This document shows, piece after piece, positions 7,005 through 13,844 of a stretch of 19,394 bases of DNA. Under the pieces are notes generated by a model, which was not told where the DNA came from, ran no database searches, and was given only the letters and a program-made list of their open reading frames with translations. Numbering within the stretch: position 1 is the first letter of the stretch; every line of letters begins with the position of its first letter. A program made the translations under genes and the position numbers. The DNA is from an uncultured Collinsella sp. (lineage in GTDB: Bacteria > Actinomycetota > Coriobacteriia > Coriobacteriales > Coriobacteriaceae), in contig URCS01000036.1 in NCBI GenBank assembly GCA_900546455.1, positions 1-19,394 on the forward strand, read 5' to 3'.

Positions 7005-8105
7005 ATGGCTGCAATCTTCAATAGCCCCAGCAAGTACATCCAGGGTCCGGACGAGCTCGCCAAGCTCGGCTCTTACGTTGAGCCGCTCGGCGCTAAGGCC
7101 CTCGTCATCGTGACGCCTTCGGGCAAGAAGCGCGTTGGTGCCAAGATCGAGGGCAGCTTTGCCGAGGCTAAGGCCGAGCTGCTGTTTGAGGACTTTAACG
7201 GCGAGTGCTCCAAGGGCGAGGTCGATCGCCTGGTTGCGCTCGCTCGCGACAACGGTTGCGACATCATCGTCGGTGTCGGTGGCGGCAAGATCCTCGATAC
7301 CGCGAAGGCTGTTGCCTATTACCTGGAGTCCCCGGTTATCATTTGCCCCACCATCGCTTCGACCGATGCACCGTGCTCGGCACTTTCGGTGCTCTACACC
7401 GATGACGGCCAGTTCGATAAGTACCTGTTCCTTAAGGCAAACCCCAACATTGTCCTGATGGATACGACGGTTATCGCGGCGAGCCCGGTGCGCCTGACGG
7501 TTTCCGGTATGGGCGATGCGCTCGCAACCTACTTTGAGGCCCAGGCGACGCACGATGCCGACGGTGGCACTTGCGCTGGCGGCAAGGGCGGTATGGCTGG
7601 TCTGGCGCTCGCCAAGCTCTGCTACGAGACGCTTATGGCCGATGGCGTCAAGGCCAAGGTCGCGCTGGAGAAGGGTGCGCTCACGCCTGCCGTTGAGCAC
7701 ATCATCGAGGCAAACACGCTGCTTTCGGGCATTGGCTTTGAGAGCTCGGGCCTTGCTGCTGCTCATGCCATCCACAATGGCCTGACGATGCTGCCCGAGT
7801 GCCACGGCATGTATCACGGCGAGAAGGTCGCCTTTGGCACCATCGTCCAGCTGGTACTCGAGGATGCCCCGACCGAGAAGCTCGAGGAAGTCTTGGGCTT
7901 CTGCATTGAGCTGGGCCTGCCGGTTACGATGAAGGAACTTGGCGTTGCCGAGCTTACGCGCGAGCAGGCCATGATTGTTGCCGAGGCCGCCTGCGCGCCC
8001 GATGACACCATGTGCAACATGCCGTTTGAGGTGACGCCCGAGATGGTTGCAAACGCCATTCTGGGTGCCGACGCACTGGGTCACTACTACCTTATGGATG
8101 AGTAA
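7005..8105 (+). CDS. gldA: Glycerol dehydrogenase
   Basis: A 366-aa zinc-dependent glycerol dehydrogenase, oxidising glycerol to dihydroxyacetone with NAD+ (or the reverse) in the cytosol. FNSPSKYIQGPDEL at the N-terminus, the NAD loop VGGGKILDTAKAV (91-103), PTIASTDAPCSALSVLY (115-131) and zinc ligands D171 (GMGDALATYFEA), H254 (AAHAIHNGLT) and H271 (MYHGEKVAFG) match the family residue for residue. The ATG at 7005 has only a weak purine tract (AGAGAATGGG). It follows the alcohol dehydrogenase terminator by 21 nt, so expression probably relies on read-through or a cryptic promoter. Both enzymes belong to the iron-type ADH superfamily and may serve glycerol use or redox balancing together. 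A remnant of a second copy lies just downstream. Confidence 0.95.
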   Translation: MAAIFNSPSKYIQGPDELAKLGSYVEPLGAKALVIVTPSGKKRVGAKIEGSFAEAKAELLFEDFNGECSKGEVDRLVALARDNGCDIIVGVGGGKILDTAKAVAYYLESPVIICPTIASTDAPCSALSVLYTDDGQFDKYLFLKANPNIVLMDTTVIAASPVRLTVSGMGDALATYFEAQATHDADGGTCAGGKGGMAGLALAKLCYETLMADGVKAKVALEKGALTPAVEHIIEANTLLSGIGFESSGLAAAHAIHNGLTMLPECHGMYHGEKVAFGTIVQLVLEDAPTEKLEEVLGFCIELGLPVTMKELGVAELTREQAMIVAEAACAPDDTMCNMPFEVTPEMVANAILGADALGHYYLMDE

Positions 8106-8117
8106 ACTAAGGTAAGG

Positions 8118-8153
8118 AAGGGGCAAAGCCGACAGAAGGCTTTGCCCCTTTTT
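8118..8153 (+). terminator. gldA terminator
   Basis: GGGGCAAAGCC (8120-8130) and GGCTTTGCCCC (8138-8148) form a perfect 11-bp stem with a 7-nt loop, extended by A-T pairs and followed by TTTTT (8149-8153). It begins 12 nt after the gldA stop. Confidence 0.93.
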
Positions 8154-8157
8154 GCTA

Positions 8158-8188
8158 TGGTGCAAAGGGGTCAGGTTGCTTTGTACCA
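8158..8188. repeat. REP-like hairpin
   Basis: TGGTGCAAAG (8158-8167) pairs with CTTTGTACCA (8179-8188) with one G-U pair. It sits 4 nt after the gldA terminator T-run, so it is not needed as a terminator. Its core CAAAGGGGTCAGG-N3-CTTTGT nearly equals the minus-strand sequence of the hairpin at 818-850 (CAAAGGGGACAGG-N3-CTTTGT), which suggests a dispersed palindromic repeat family. Confidence 0.65.
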
Positions 8189-8218
8189 ATTGTTGTTGAT
8201 GAAAGGGCGGATTCTCGT

Positions 8219-8557
8219 ATGGCGCTTCCCATGGTTTATGGCGGTCCCGGACGATATGTTCAGGGGCCGGGTGAGCTCTCGCGTCAGGGCAGGTATTTGT
8301 CATGGTTGGGCTGCGCTGCCTATGTCTTGTTTGACCAAGGCACCGAGGATCGACTGTGCAAACAGATCGTCGATGGATTTCTGGGCGAAGATCTAAGCGA
8401 GCCGTTCTTTAAGATTTATGACGGTCCGTGCAGCGAGATTTCCGATGTCGACCTGCAAGGTGTTGCAAATGCGGTCTTTAGTAACGAGCGTAACATGGCC
8501 AACGAGCAGGCCAAGGTGACCAAACAGAAGCTCGTGCAGCTCATGTGCGAGGCATAG
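8219..8557 (+). pseudogene. Truncated glycerol dehydrogenase paralogue (N-terminal domain)
   Basis: A 112-codon ORF whose first ~80 residues align with the start of gldA just upstream: VYGGPGRYVQGPGELSRQGRYLSWLG matches IFNSPSKYIQGPDELAKLGSYVEPLG, and IYDGPCSEISDVDLQGVANA matches DFNGECSKGEVDRLVALA. The match stops just before the NAD-binding GGGK loop, and an unrelated-looking tail (VFSNERNMANEQAKVTKQKLVQLMCEA) replaces the loop, the metal ligands and the whole C-terminal domain. It cannot be an active dehydrogenase. Sequence divergence from gldA is high, so this is an old or imported copy, perhaps reduced by an internal deletion. A purine-rich AAAGGGCGG precedes the ATG, so a small protein could still be made. 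It could alternatively be a genuine stand-alone regulator or subunit. Confidence 0.7.
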
Positions 8558-8708
8558 CTTGGCGCTTGATCGACCTTGTGCAATCGGGGCGGCGATAAGC
8601 CATGGGCTATTTGCCGCAAAGATGCGCCGCGTGTAATTTACCCGAGGCGTGGGCCGATGGCGTATCATTATCTCTTGCTTGTTTGCACTGCTCAGGGAGG
8701 GGCCGCGC

Positions 8709-9962
8709 ATGGCGCAGGAACACGATCTGTTTGATGACATTATCGAGATCAGCAAGGGTTTCGACTTTCTAAAAAACCCGCTTGGCGGTGTGACCGATGC
8801 GCTCGATCCGTCGGCGCCGCAGTGGAATCCTGCCGACTACAAGGAGCGTCCGCGTGGCAACACCATTCCGTGCCTGACCTGCAAAAACGAAAAGAGCAGC
8901 TGCACCGCGTGCATGGACGTTTGCCCGGTCGACGCTATCGAGGTCGAGGAAGACGCTATCGAGATCCTCGACTCCTGTCGCAAGTGCGGCCTGTGCGCCG
9001 CTGCCTGTCCGACCGAGGCGATCATTTCGCCGCGCCTGGCGCCCAAAAACCTGTATGACGATATCGTCTCTGCTGCTACGAGCCACGAGACCGCCTACGT
9101 CACCTGCACGCGCGCCCTCAAGCGCATGCCGCGCGAAAACGAGGTCGTCGTTGCCTGCGTGGGCGATATTACGGCCGAGACCTGGTTCTCGGTACTGGCG
9201 GACTATCCCAACGTGAGTGTGTACCTGCCGTTGGGTGTGTGCGATAAATGCCGCAACACCGGTGGTGAGGACATTCTGGGCGAGGCCATTGCTACCGCCG
9301 AGGAGTGGGCGGGCACGGGCATGGGTCTGGAGGTCGATCCCAAGAGCCTCAAGTGCCATAAGCGCCGCGAGTACGAGCGCAAGGAGTACATGGAAAAGAT
9401 CGCCCGCACCACTGGCCTTACCGTGACCAAGCTCAACCCGGCAACGGCGGCGCTGGCCTCGGTGACGCAGAAACTCAAAGCCCACCGCCACCAGATTACC
9501 CAGTTGGAGCGCACGCTCAACACCATGTGCGGCACCACGACGACCAAGCGTCGCCGTACGCTTACGCACGGTCGCCAGCTGGTGCTCTCGACGTTGCAAA
9601 ACCACCCCGAGCTTGCCCAGAACATGCAGGTGAGTACGCCGGAGTGCGATTTTGACAAGTGCACGTCGTGCGGCGAGTGCGTCAACGTGTGCCCCACGTT
9701 TGCCTGCGATTTGGTGGGAAGCGGTCGCTTTGCGTTGGAGTCCACGTATTGTTTGGGCTGCGGTGCCTGTGCCAAGGTGTGTCCCGAGCACGCGCTCAAG
9801 CTTGTTGAGCACGATGCGTCCAACTTGGTCGTCGTCGACCCCGAGGCCGAGGAAAAGGCCGCCCAGAAGGCGAAGGCTCACGAAGAAGCTGAGAAGGTCA
9901 AGGCCGAGGCAAAGGCCAAGCTGGACAAGATGCTCGACCAGGTGGAGAAGCTCGCGGACTAG
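8709..9962 (+). CDS. Protein with four ferredoxin-like 4Fe-4S motifs
   Basis: A 417-aa cytosolic iron-sulfur protein with two ferredoxin-like pairs. The N-terminal pair uses C55-x2-C58-x6-C65-x2-C68-x3-C72-P and C90-x2-C93-x2-C96-x3-C100-P. The C-terminal pair uses C318/C321/C324/C328-P and C348/C351/C354/C358-P. Between them lies a domain with further cysteines (VACVGDI at 148-154, GVCDKC at 176-181), a pattern seen in some Hdr/hydrogenase-linked electron carriers, followed by a basic helical stretch (TTKRRRT). The C-terminus (~375-417) is a charged Ala/Lys/Glu coiled coil. ATG 8709 follows GGGAGG. A role as electron-transfer hub is inferred; the partner enzyme is not in the window. The first motif has extra cysteines (C65 with C68), so its ligand set is not standard. 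Confidence 0.88.
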   Translation: MAQEHDLFDDIIEISKGFDFLKNPLGGVTDALDPSAPQWNPADYKERPRGNTIPCLTCKNEKSSCTACMDVCPVDAIEVEEDAIEILDSCRKCGLCAAACPTEAIISPRLAPKNLYDDIVSAATSHETAYVTCTRALKRMPRENEVVVACVGDITAETWFSVLADYPNVSVYLPLGVCDKCRNTGGEDILGEAIATAEEWAGTGMGLEVDPKSLKCHKRREYERKEYMEKIARTTGLTVTKLNPATAALASVTQKLKAHRHQITQLERTLNTMCGTTTTKRRRTLTHGRQLVLSTLQNHPELAQNMQVSTPECDFDKCTSCGECVNVCPTFACDLVGSGRFALESTYCLGCGACAKVCPEHALKLVEHDASNLVVVDPEAEEKAAQKAKAHEEAEKVKAEAKAKLDKMLDQVEKLAD

Positions 9963-9989
9963 TCAGCGAGCTCTATCTCTGCTTCATTT

Positions 9990-10033
9990 GCGCCGCCGCG
10001 GTGTCCGGATTCGCCCAGATGCCGCGGCGGCGC
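9990..10033 (+). terminator. GC-rich hairpin between the Fe-S gene and ychF
   Basis: GCGCCGCCGCGG (9990-10001) and CCGCGGCGGCGC (10022-10033) form a perfect 12-bp stem with a 20-nt loop, 27 nt after the Fe-S gene stop. No T-run follows; instead TATACT (10034-10039), a good -10 box, abuts the stem. The element may be a weak terminator, part of the ychF promoter, or both. Confidence 0.5.
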
Positions 10034-10076
10034 TATACTTATGCAGTTTGAAATGCTTGTACCAAAAGGAGCTGTC

Positions 10077-11153
10077 GTGTCCCTTTCCATCGGTATCGTG
10101 GGCCTGCCCAACGTGGGCAAGTCGACGCTGTTCACCGCGCTTACCAAAAAGACCGGCCTTGCCGCCAACTACCCGTTTGCCACGATCGACCCCAACGTGG
10201 GTATCGTTGATGTGCCCGATAGCCGCCTGCAAAAGCTTGCCGACATCGTTAACCCGGGCCGCATTGTGCCGGCTACGGTCGAGTTCGTTGACATCGCAGG
10301 CCTGGTGAAGGGTGCTAACGAGGGCGAAGGCCTGGGTAACCAGTTCTTGGCAAACATCCGCGAGACCGACGCCATCTGCGAGGTCGTGCGCTACTTTAAG
10401 GACCCCAACGTCATGCGTGAGGTGGGCCGCACGGGCGAGTTCGTCGATCCCGCCGGCGATGCCGACACCATCATGACCGAGCTCATCCTGGCCGACATGG
10501 GCACGCTCGAGAAGCAGCTGCCTAAGCTCGAGAAGGAGGCCAAGCGCGACAAGGAGCTCATGCCCAAGTTCGAGGTCGCCAAGCGCCTGCTTGCCTGGCT
10601 CAACGAGGGCAAGCGCGCCGCATCCATGGAGATGACCGACGAAGAGCGTGCCGCCGCCAAGGGGCTGTTCCTGCTCACCATGAAGCCCATCCTGTATGTG
10701 GCCAACGTGGACGAGGATATGCTCAACGACGACCTGGCGCCCATCGATGGCGTCAAGCCGTTGCCCATCTGCGCCAAGATTGAGGCCGAGCTTTCCGAGC
10801 TCGATCCCGAGGACGCCGCCGACTACCTGGAGAGCCTGGGCCTGGAACAGCCCGGTCTGGACGTGCTCGCGCAGGCGGCCTATAAGCTGCTCGGTCTGCA
10901 GTCGTTCTTTACGGCCGGCGAGATGGAGGTCAAGGCCTGGACGGTTCGTCAGGGCGCGACCGCCCCGCAGGCCGCCGGCGTCATCCACACCGATTTTGAG
11001 CGCGGCTTTATTAAGGCCGAGGTCATTGGCTATGACGACTACATCGAGCTCGGCGGTGAGCAGGGCGCCAAGGCCGCCGGCAAACTGCGTATTGAGGGCA
11101 AGGACTATGTCATGGCCGATGGCGACGTCGTGCACTTCCGCTTTAACGTGTAA
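10077..11153 (+). CDS. ychF: Redox-regulated ATPase/GTPase YchF (Obg family)
   Basis: A 358-aa YchF/OLA1 P-loop protein that binds the ribosome and preferentially hydrolyses ATP. The G1 loop GLPNVGKST (9-17), the switch segment FVDIAGLVKGANEGEGLGNQFL and the unusual G4 region YVANVDEDM are present, then the C-terminal TGS domain (about 275-358: KAWTVRQGATAPQAAGVIHTDF with FIKAEVI and MADGDVVHFRFNV). The start is the GTG at 10077 (V/M-SLSIGIVG) behind AAGGAG; the in-frame ATG at 10041 would add a tail absent from the family. The DUF1648-like gene follows after 11 nt, probably cotranscribed. Confidence 0.96.
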   Translation: MSLSIGIVGLPNVGKSTLFTALTKKTGLAANYPFATIDPNVGIVDVPDSRLQKLADIVNPGRIVPATVEFVDIAGLVKGANEGEGLGNQFLANIRETDAICEVVRYFKDPNVMREVGRTGEFVDPAGDADTIMTELILADMGTLEKQLPKLEKEAKRDKELMPKFEVAKRLLAWLNEGKRAASMEMTDEERAAAKGLFLLTMKPILYVANVDEDMLNDDLAPIDGVKPLPICAKIEAELSELDPEDAADYLESLGLEQPGLDVLAQAAYKLLGLQSFFTAGEMEVKAWTVRQGATAPQAAGVIHTDFERGFIKAEVIGYDDYIELGGEQGAKAAGKLRIEGKDYVMADGDVVHFRFNV

Positions 11154-11164
11154 GGGCGACGCAT

Positions 11165-11548
11165 ATGTTTAAATACGGCAAAAAAGCTGGCTACATGGGT
11201 ATTGCGCTGCTCGTACTTGCGGTGATTCCGCTGGTGGTCGCAGCGTGCGTTATCCCCAACATTGGTCCCGAGGTGGCAACGAAGTTTAACGCCGCCGGCG
11301 AGGTGACGCGCTGGGGCAAGAGCTACGAGTTGCTGGCGCTGCCGGTGCTCAACCTGCTGCTCGGCGTGGCGACGTATTTTACCGCCGGTCGTCAAGCAAA
11401 GAACAATGATGACTCCGCCGCCATGGCGCGCATCGTGTGCGAGCGCTACCTGCGCAACGGTTGCATCACGGGTGTGTTCCTCAACGTGATCAACGTTTAC
11501 TTTATGTACTCGGCGATTACCGGAACGGGCTTTGGTTTTGGTTTCTAG
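11165..11548 (+). CDS. Small DUF1648-like membrane protein
   Basis: A 127-aa integral membrane protein with three predicted hydrophobic helices (about residues 10-31, 54-73 and 98-118). The loop after the first helix, IPNIGPEVATKFNAAGEVTRWGKSYELLALP, carries the P-x-H/K-F-N-x-x-G-x-x-x-x-W/W-G-K signature of DUF1648, the domain found at the start of SdpI-type immunity proteins and many small membrane proteins. The function of stand-alone DUF1648 proteins is not established. It follows ychF by 11 nt and converges on the minus-strand gene ending at 11558. The C-terminus is a glycine/phenylalanine repeat (GTGFGFGF). Confidence 0.8.
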   Translation: MFKYGKKAGYMGIALLVLAVIPLVVAACVIPNIGPEVATKFNAAGEVTRWGKSYELLALPVLNLLLGVATYFTAGRQAKNNDDSAAMARIVCERYLRNGCITGVFLNVINVYFMYSAITGTGFGFGF

Positions 11549-11557
11549 CTTGTCCTT

Positions 11558-11947
11558 TTAGGCAACGAGTCTGCACGCATATTCAATGGCTGCTGCGAGG
11601 CCGCCGCTCGATCGTGGTTTAAAGACCATGTCGGCGGCGGCCTCGTTTTCGTATCCGGCGCCGCGAAGGGCGAGTGCGATACCGGCTTCCAGGAGAAGGG
11701 GCAGACCGCGTTGGCTGGTTGCGATCACGGCAGCCTGATTGAGCGAGCAGCTGTGCGCCTGGCATTGGATAGCAAGTTCACCTTGCGCCGGGCAAGGGAC
11801 CAGAACGGCGGCGACGCGACTTGATAGCAATGCAAATGCTGTGCGCTCATCGGGCGAAAGGCATTCTGATTCAACGACGACGAGCTTGGGCGGCGCGCTG
11901 TTTGTGCGAGGCGTGGCTCGGTACATGCGGACCGAAGAACCCGACAT
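11558..11947 (-). CDS. Hypothetical 129-aa protein, divergent from an XRE gene
   Basis: I do not recognise the family. The ATG at 11945-11947 (MSGSSVRMYRATP) has AGGAG at 11954-11958 with a 6-nt spacer, so it is preferred over the ORF start at 11971, which lies inside the palindrome. There is no membrane segment or signal peptide. The body alternates predicted strands and helices (KLVVVESECL, VAAVLVPCP, AAVIATSQRGLPLLLEAGIALALRGAG), suggesting a small Rossmann-like alpha/beta fold; four cysteines are scattered through it. It is transcribed away from the 72-aa XRE regulator across a 24-bp palindrome, so it is very probably that regulator's target. Its last 3' bases overlap a possible terminator for the convergent ychF unit. 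Confidence 0.7.
   Translation of the reverse strand: MSGSSVRMYRATPRTNSAPPKLVVVESECLSPDERTAFALLSSRVAAVLVPCPAQGELAIQCQAHSCSLNQAAVIATSQRGLPLLLEAGIALALRGAGYENEAAADMVFKPRSSGGLAAAIEYACRLVA
11596..11649 (+). terminator. Possible terminator of the ychF unit inside the opposing gene
   Basis: CGAGGCCGCCGC (11596-11607) pairs perfectly with GCGGCGGCCTCG (11634-11645) and is followed by TTTT (11646-11649). The loop holds a minor TGGT/ACCA stem. It lies ~50 bp past the DUF1648-like stop, within the 3' end of the minus-strand gene, and could end plus-strand transcription. Confidence 0.5.
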
Positions 11948-11970
11948 AGAAAACTCCTGTGTATTCGGCA

Positions 11971-11994
11971 AAACGTAAACTATAGTTTACGTTT
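11971..11994. promoter_or_regulatory. 24-bp perfect palindrome, shared operator/promoter
   Basis: AAACGTAAACTA and its exact complement TAGTTTACGTTT abut with no spacer, midway between the two divergent starts (11947 minus, 12024 plus). The centre contains TATAGT on both strands, which can act as a -10 box each way. Binding here would silence both genes, so this is the likely operator of the XRE regulator. Confidence 0.8.
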
Positions 11995-12023
11995 ATGTTC
12001 GGCTCCATTTCAAACTCGGCTGC

Positions 12024-12242
12024 ATGGACGAACGTGCGAAACAGATTCTTGGTAGGCGGGTCGAAGAGACACGCAGAGACCTTGGTATCTCCAAGGTTGA
12101 TTTTTGTGTGGCGACAGGAATCAGCCGACCCTACCTCGACCGAATCGAAGATGGGACGGCAAATTTCACGCTCAAGGTTCTATTTAAGATCGCGCCCGCA
12201 CTCGGCATGACGGTATCTGAGCTTCTCGAGGGTATCGAATAG
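12024..12242 (+). CDS. XRE-family HTH regulator (72 aa)
   Basis: A minimal Cro/CI-type DNA-binding protein consisting almost entirely of one HTH_3 domain. The helix-turn-helix spans about 22-41 (ISKVDFCVATGISRPYLDRIEDG), followed by the usual third and fourth helices ending in MTVSELLEGIE. There is no effector domain, so it is probably an autorepressor acting through the palindrome 30 bp upstream. No Shine-Dalgarno is visible before the ATG, unlike most genes here, implying weak translation, which suits a repressor. Its only obvious partner is the divergent 129-aa gene. Confidence 0.85.
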   Translation: MDERAKQILGRRVEETRRDLGISKVDFCVATGISRPYLDRIEDGTANFTLKVLFKIAPALGMTVSELLEGIE

Positions 12243-12563
12243 GGCGTTCCCCCGCTGTATTTGACGCTCTTTGGGCGGGTCCCCCTGGTTGCGATGTGCA
12301 AAATCGCGAGTATTCAGCACCAGTTCGGCCGTAGATGGTAGCTCGAGCGGCTGGCTTTGCCTTTTTGACAGTAGATAATCCACACGCTAAATAAAAATGA
12401 GGAATAAATATTTACTAGACGGACCCTTCGTCCTAAAAGTTCGTCTAACAATCGGCCGATTCTATGCCTCCGGAGGAGAAATTGCAGAATACTCCGATTT
12501 TTGCACGGCCTGAGGGGGACCACCTGTCGTTTAAGGCTGCGATAAGTGGAGCTGCCTTAGGGA
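12243..12563. other. Gene-free stretch between the XRE gene and ansA
   Basis: About 320 bp, locally AT-rich (12390-12420), with no ORF showing the coding bias of the neighbours. The only structure seen is TAAGGCTGC (12532-12540) against GCTGCCTTA (12551-12559), a 9-bp stem with one mismatch just past the ansA stop. It may be a weak minus-strand terminator, although no T-run follows. Confidence 0.45.
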
Positions 12564-13577
12564 TTATGCCATCGGGACGCGGTCGTGGTTGACTTGGCTG
12601 TAGAACAGGCGCTGGATTTCGGCGGCATCGCGTGACTGGCCGAGTGCCCACATGGTCTTGGCCACGAGCGTCTCGGTGGTCATGTCGTCGCCGCGCAGAA
12701 TACCCGGATGATCGGCGTAAGCGCGGCCGACCTCATAAACGCCCAGATCGAGGCCCTCTTCGGGGACCTGCGTGGTCATAACGACGGTGCGGCCCGAATC
12801 GACCCAGCGAAAAATTGCCTCTTGGAACGACTCGCCCGACTCACCAAACTCGGGAATACCGCCAATGCCAAAAGTCTCCAGGATTACAGCATCGTAGCTA
12901 TCGGCAAGGGCGTCGAGGATGCCCGGGTTTACGCCGGGCGTAAGCTTGAGTACAAATACGCGCGGGTCGATGCTGTCGTAGAAACGCACCGGGTTTTCGC
13001 CCTGATGCGTGCCGTGAAGTCCATTGCGCACGATGCGGTCATTGCGGATGTAGGCAATGGGCGGATAGTTGACGCTAATGAACGCGTTAAAGCTCATGGT
13101 GCGCTGCTTGCGGGCGCGCGTGCCGGCAATGGCAACGCCGCCAAACACGATCGAAACGTCGTGCGAGTGCTCGTCGAGCGCATAGAGCAGGCTCTGGTAC
13201 AGATTGAGTTTGGCATCGGTAAAGGGGTTGCCCATGGGCTTTTGCGAGCCGGTGAGCACGATGGGCTTGGGGCTGTCTTGAATCAGGTAGGAAAGCGCTG
13301 CTGCGGTGTAGCTCATGGTGTCGGTGCCGTGCAGAATCACGAAGCCGTCGTGGTCGGCATAACCCTCGACGATGACGTCGCGGATCTGCATCCAGTCACT
13401 GGGGCGCATATTGGTGCTGTCGATGTTCATGGGCTGCATCACGTCGAGCTCGCAGAGGCCCGAGGTCTCGGGGACGCTCTGGGCGAGCTCCTCACCGGTC
13501 AGGGCGGGGGAGAGGCCGTTGCCGTCCTCGGTTGATGCGATGGTGCCGCCCGTGGCGATGAGAAGGATGCGCTTCAT
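12564..13577 (-). CDS. ansA: Type I L-asparaginase
   Basis: A 337-aa L-asparaginase hydrolysing asparagine to aspartate and ammonia. There is no signal peptide, so it is cytosolic type I. The first catalytic threonine lies in ATGGTIAS (T12). The second block, ILHGTDTMSYTAAALSY, carries T85 and D86. LTGSQKPMG and the D-A-K-L-N-L segment supply the expected K123. Length fits the family. AGGA precedes the ATG at a usable distance. It is divergent from guaA across ~270 bp. The product aspartate can feed purine synthesis, which may be more than coincidence beside guaA, but no shared control is evident. Confidence 0.92.
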   Translation of the reverse strand: MKRILLIATGGTIASTEDGNGLSPALTGEELAQSVPETSGLCELDVMQPMNIDSTNMRPSDWMQIRDVIVEGYADHDGFVILHGTDTMSYTAAALSYLIQDSPKPIVLTGSQKPMGNPFTDAKLNLYQSLLYALDEHSHDVSIVFGGVAIAGTRARKQRTMSFNAFISVNYPPIAYIRNDRIVRNGLHGTHQGENPVRFYDSIDPRVFVLKLTPGVNPGILDALADSYDAVILETFGIGGIPEFGESGESFQEAIFRWVDSGRTVVMTTQVPEEGLDLGVYEVGRAYADHPGILRGDDMTTETLVAKTMWALGQSRDAAEIQRLFYSQVNHDRVPMA

Positions 13578-13654
13578 GCTGGTATTCCTATCGTATTTGC
13601 CGCCGCAGAGGCGGAGTCGTTCGGCAGTATTGTGGCACAGGGCGAGGAATGTTC

Positions 13655-13683
13655 AAACGTATTACATCATCTGTAACGTTTGG
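13655..13683. promoter_or_regulatory. Inverted repeat between ansA and guaA
   Basis: CAAACGTATTACA (13655-13667) faces TGTAACGTTTG (13673-13683): an 11-bp inverted repeat with a 2-nt bulge and a 5-nt centre. It lies 78 bp upstream of ansA and 162 bp upstream of guaA and could be an operator for either. I did not find a convincing promoter or the purine-riboswitch core in the guaA leader. Confidence 0.45.
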
Positions 13684-13844
13684 TAACACTTCAATTGCCG
13701 TCAAATAGGGCCCAGGTCGTGCGTTTGCCGTGCACTGATGGCTGCGAGGGACGAGAAACCCCATATAACGTGTACACTATGGAAGTTATTTTTGTTCATT
13801 CGCGCGGGCGGGCACCGGCTCCCCGCCAACAAGAGAGGGATACC

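Noticed and set aside
5494..7014. 506-codon minus-strand open frame opposite the alcohol dehydrogenase
   Set aside because: It is a by-product of the restricted codon use of the plus-strand gene; its sequence (Val/Leu/Gly/Asp/His-rich) matches no family and it has no ribosome site.
6987..8303. 438-codon minus-strand open frame opposite gldA
   Set aside because: Shadow of gldA; it runs through two terminators and shows no family features.
12314..12651. Small ORFs between the XRE gene and ansA
   Set aside because: No start signals or recognisable sequence; the region is AT-rich intergenic DNA.
13684..13844. Purine riboswitch in the guaA leader
   Set aside because: The conserved three-way-junction core could not be found, and no leader terminator precedes the start codon.
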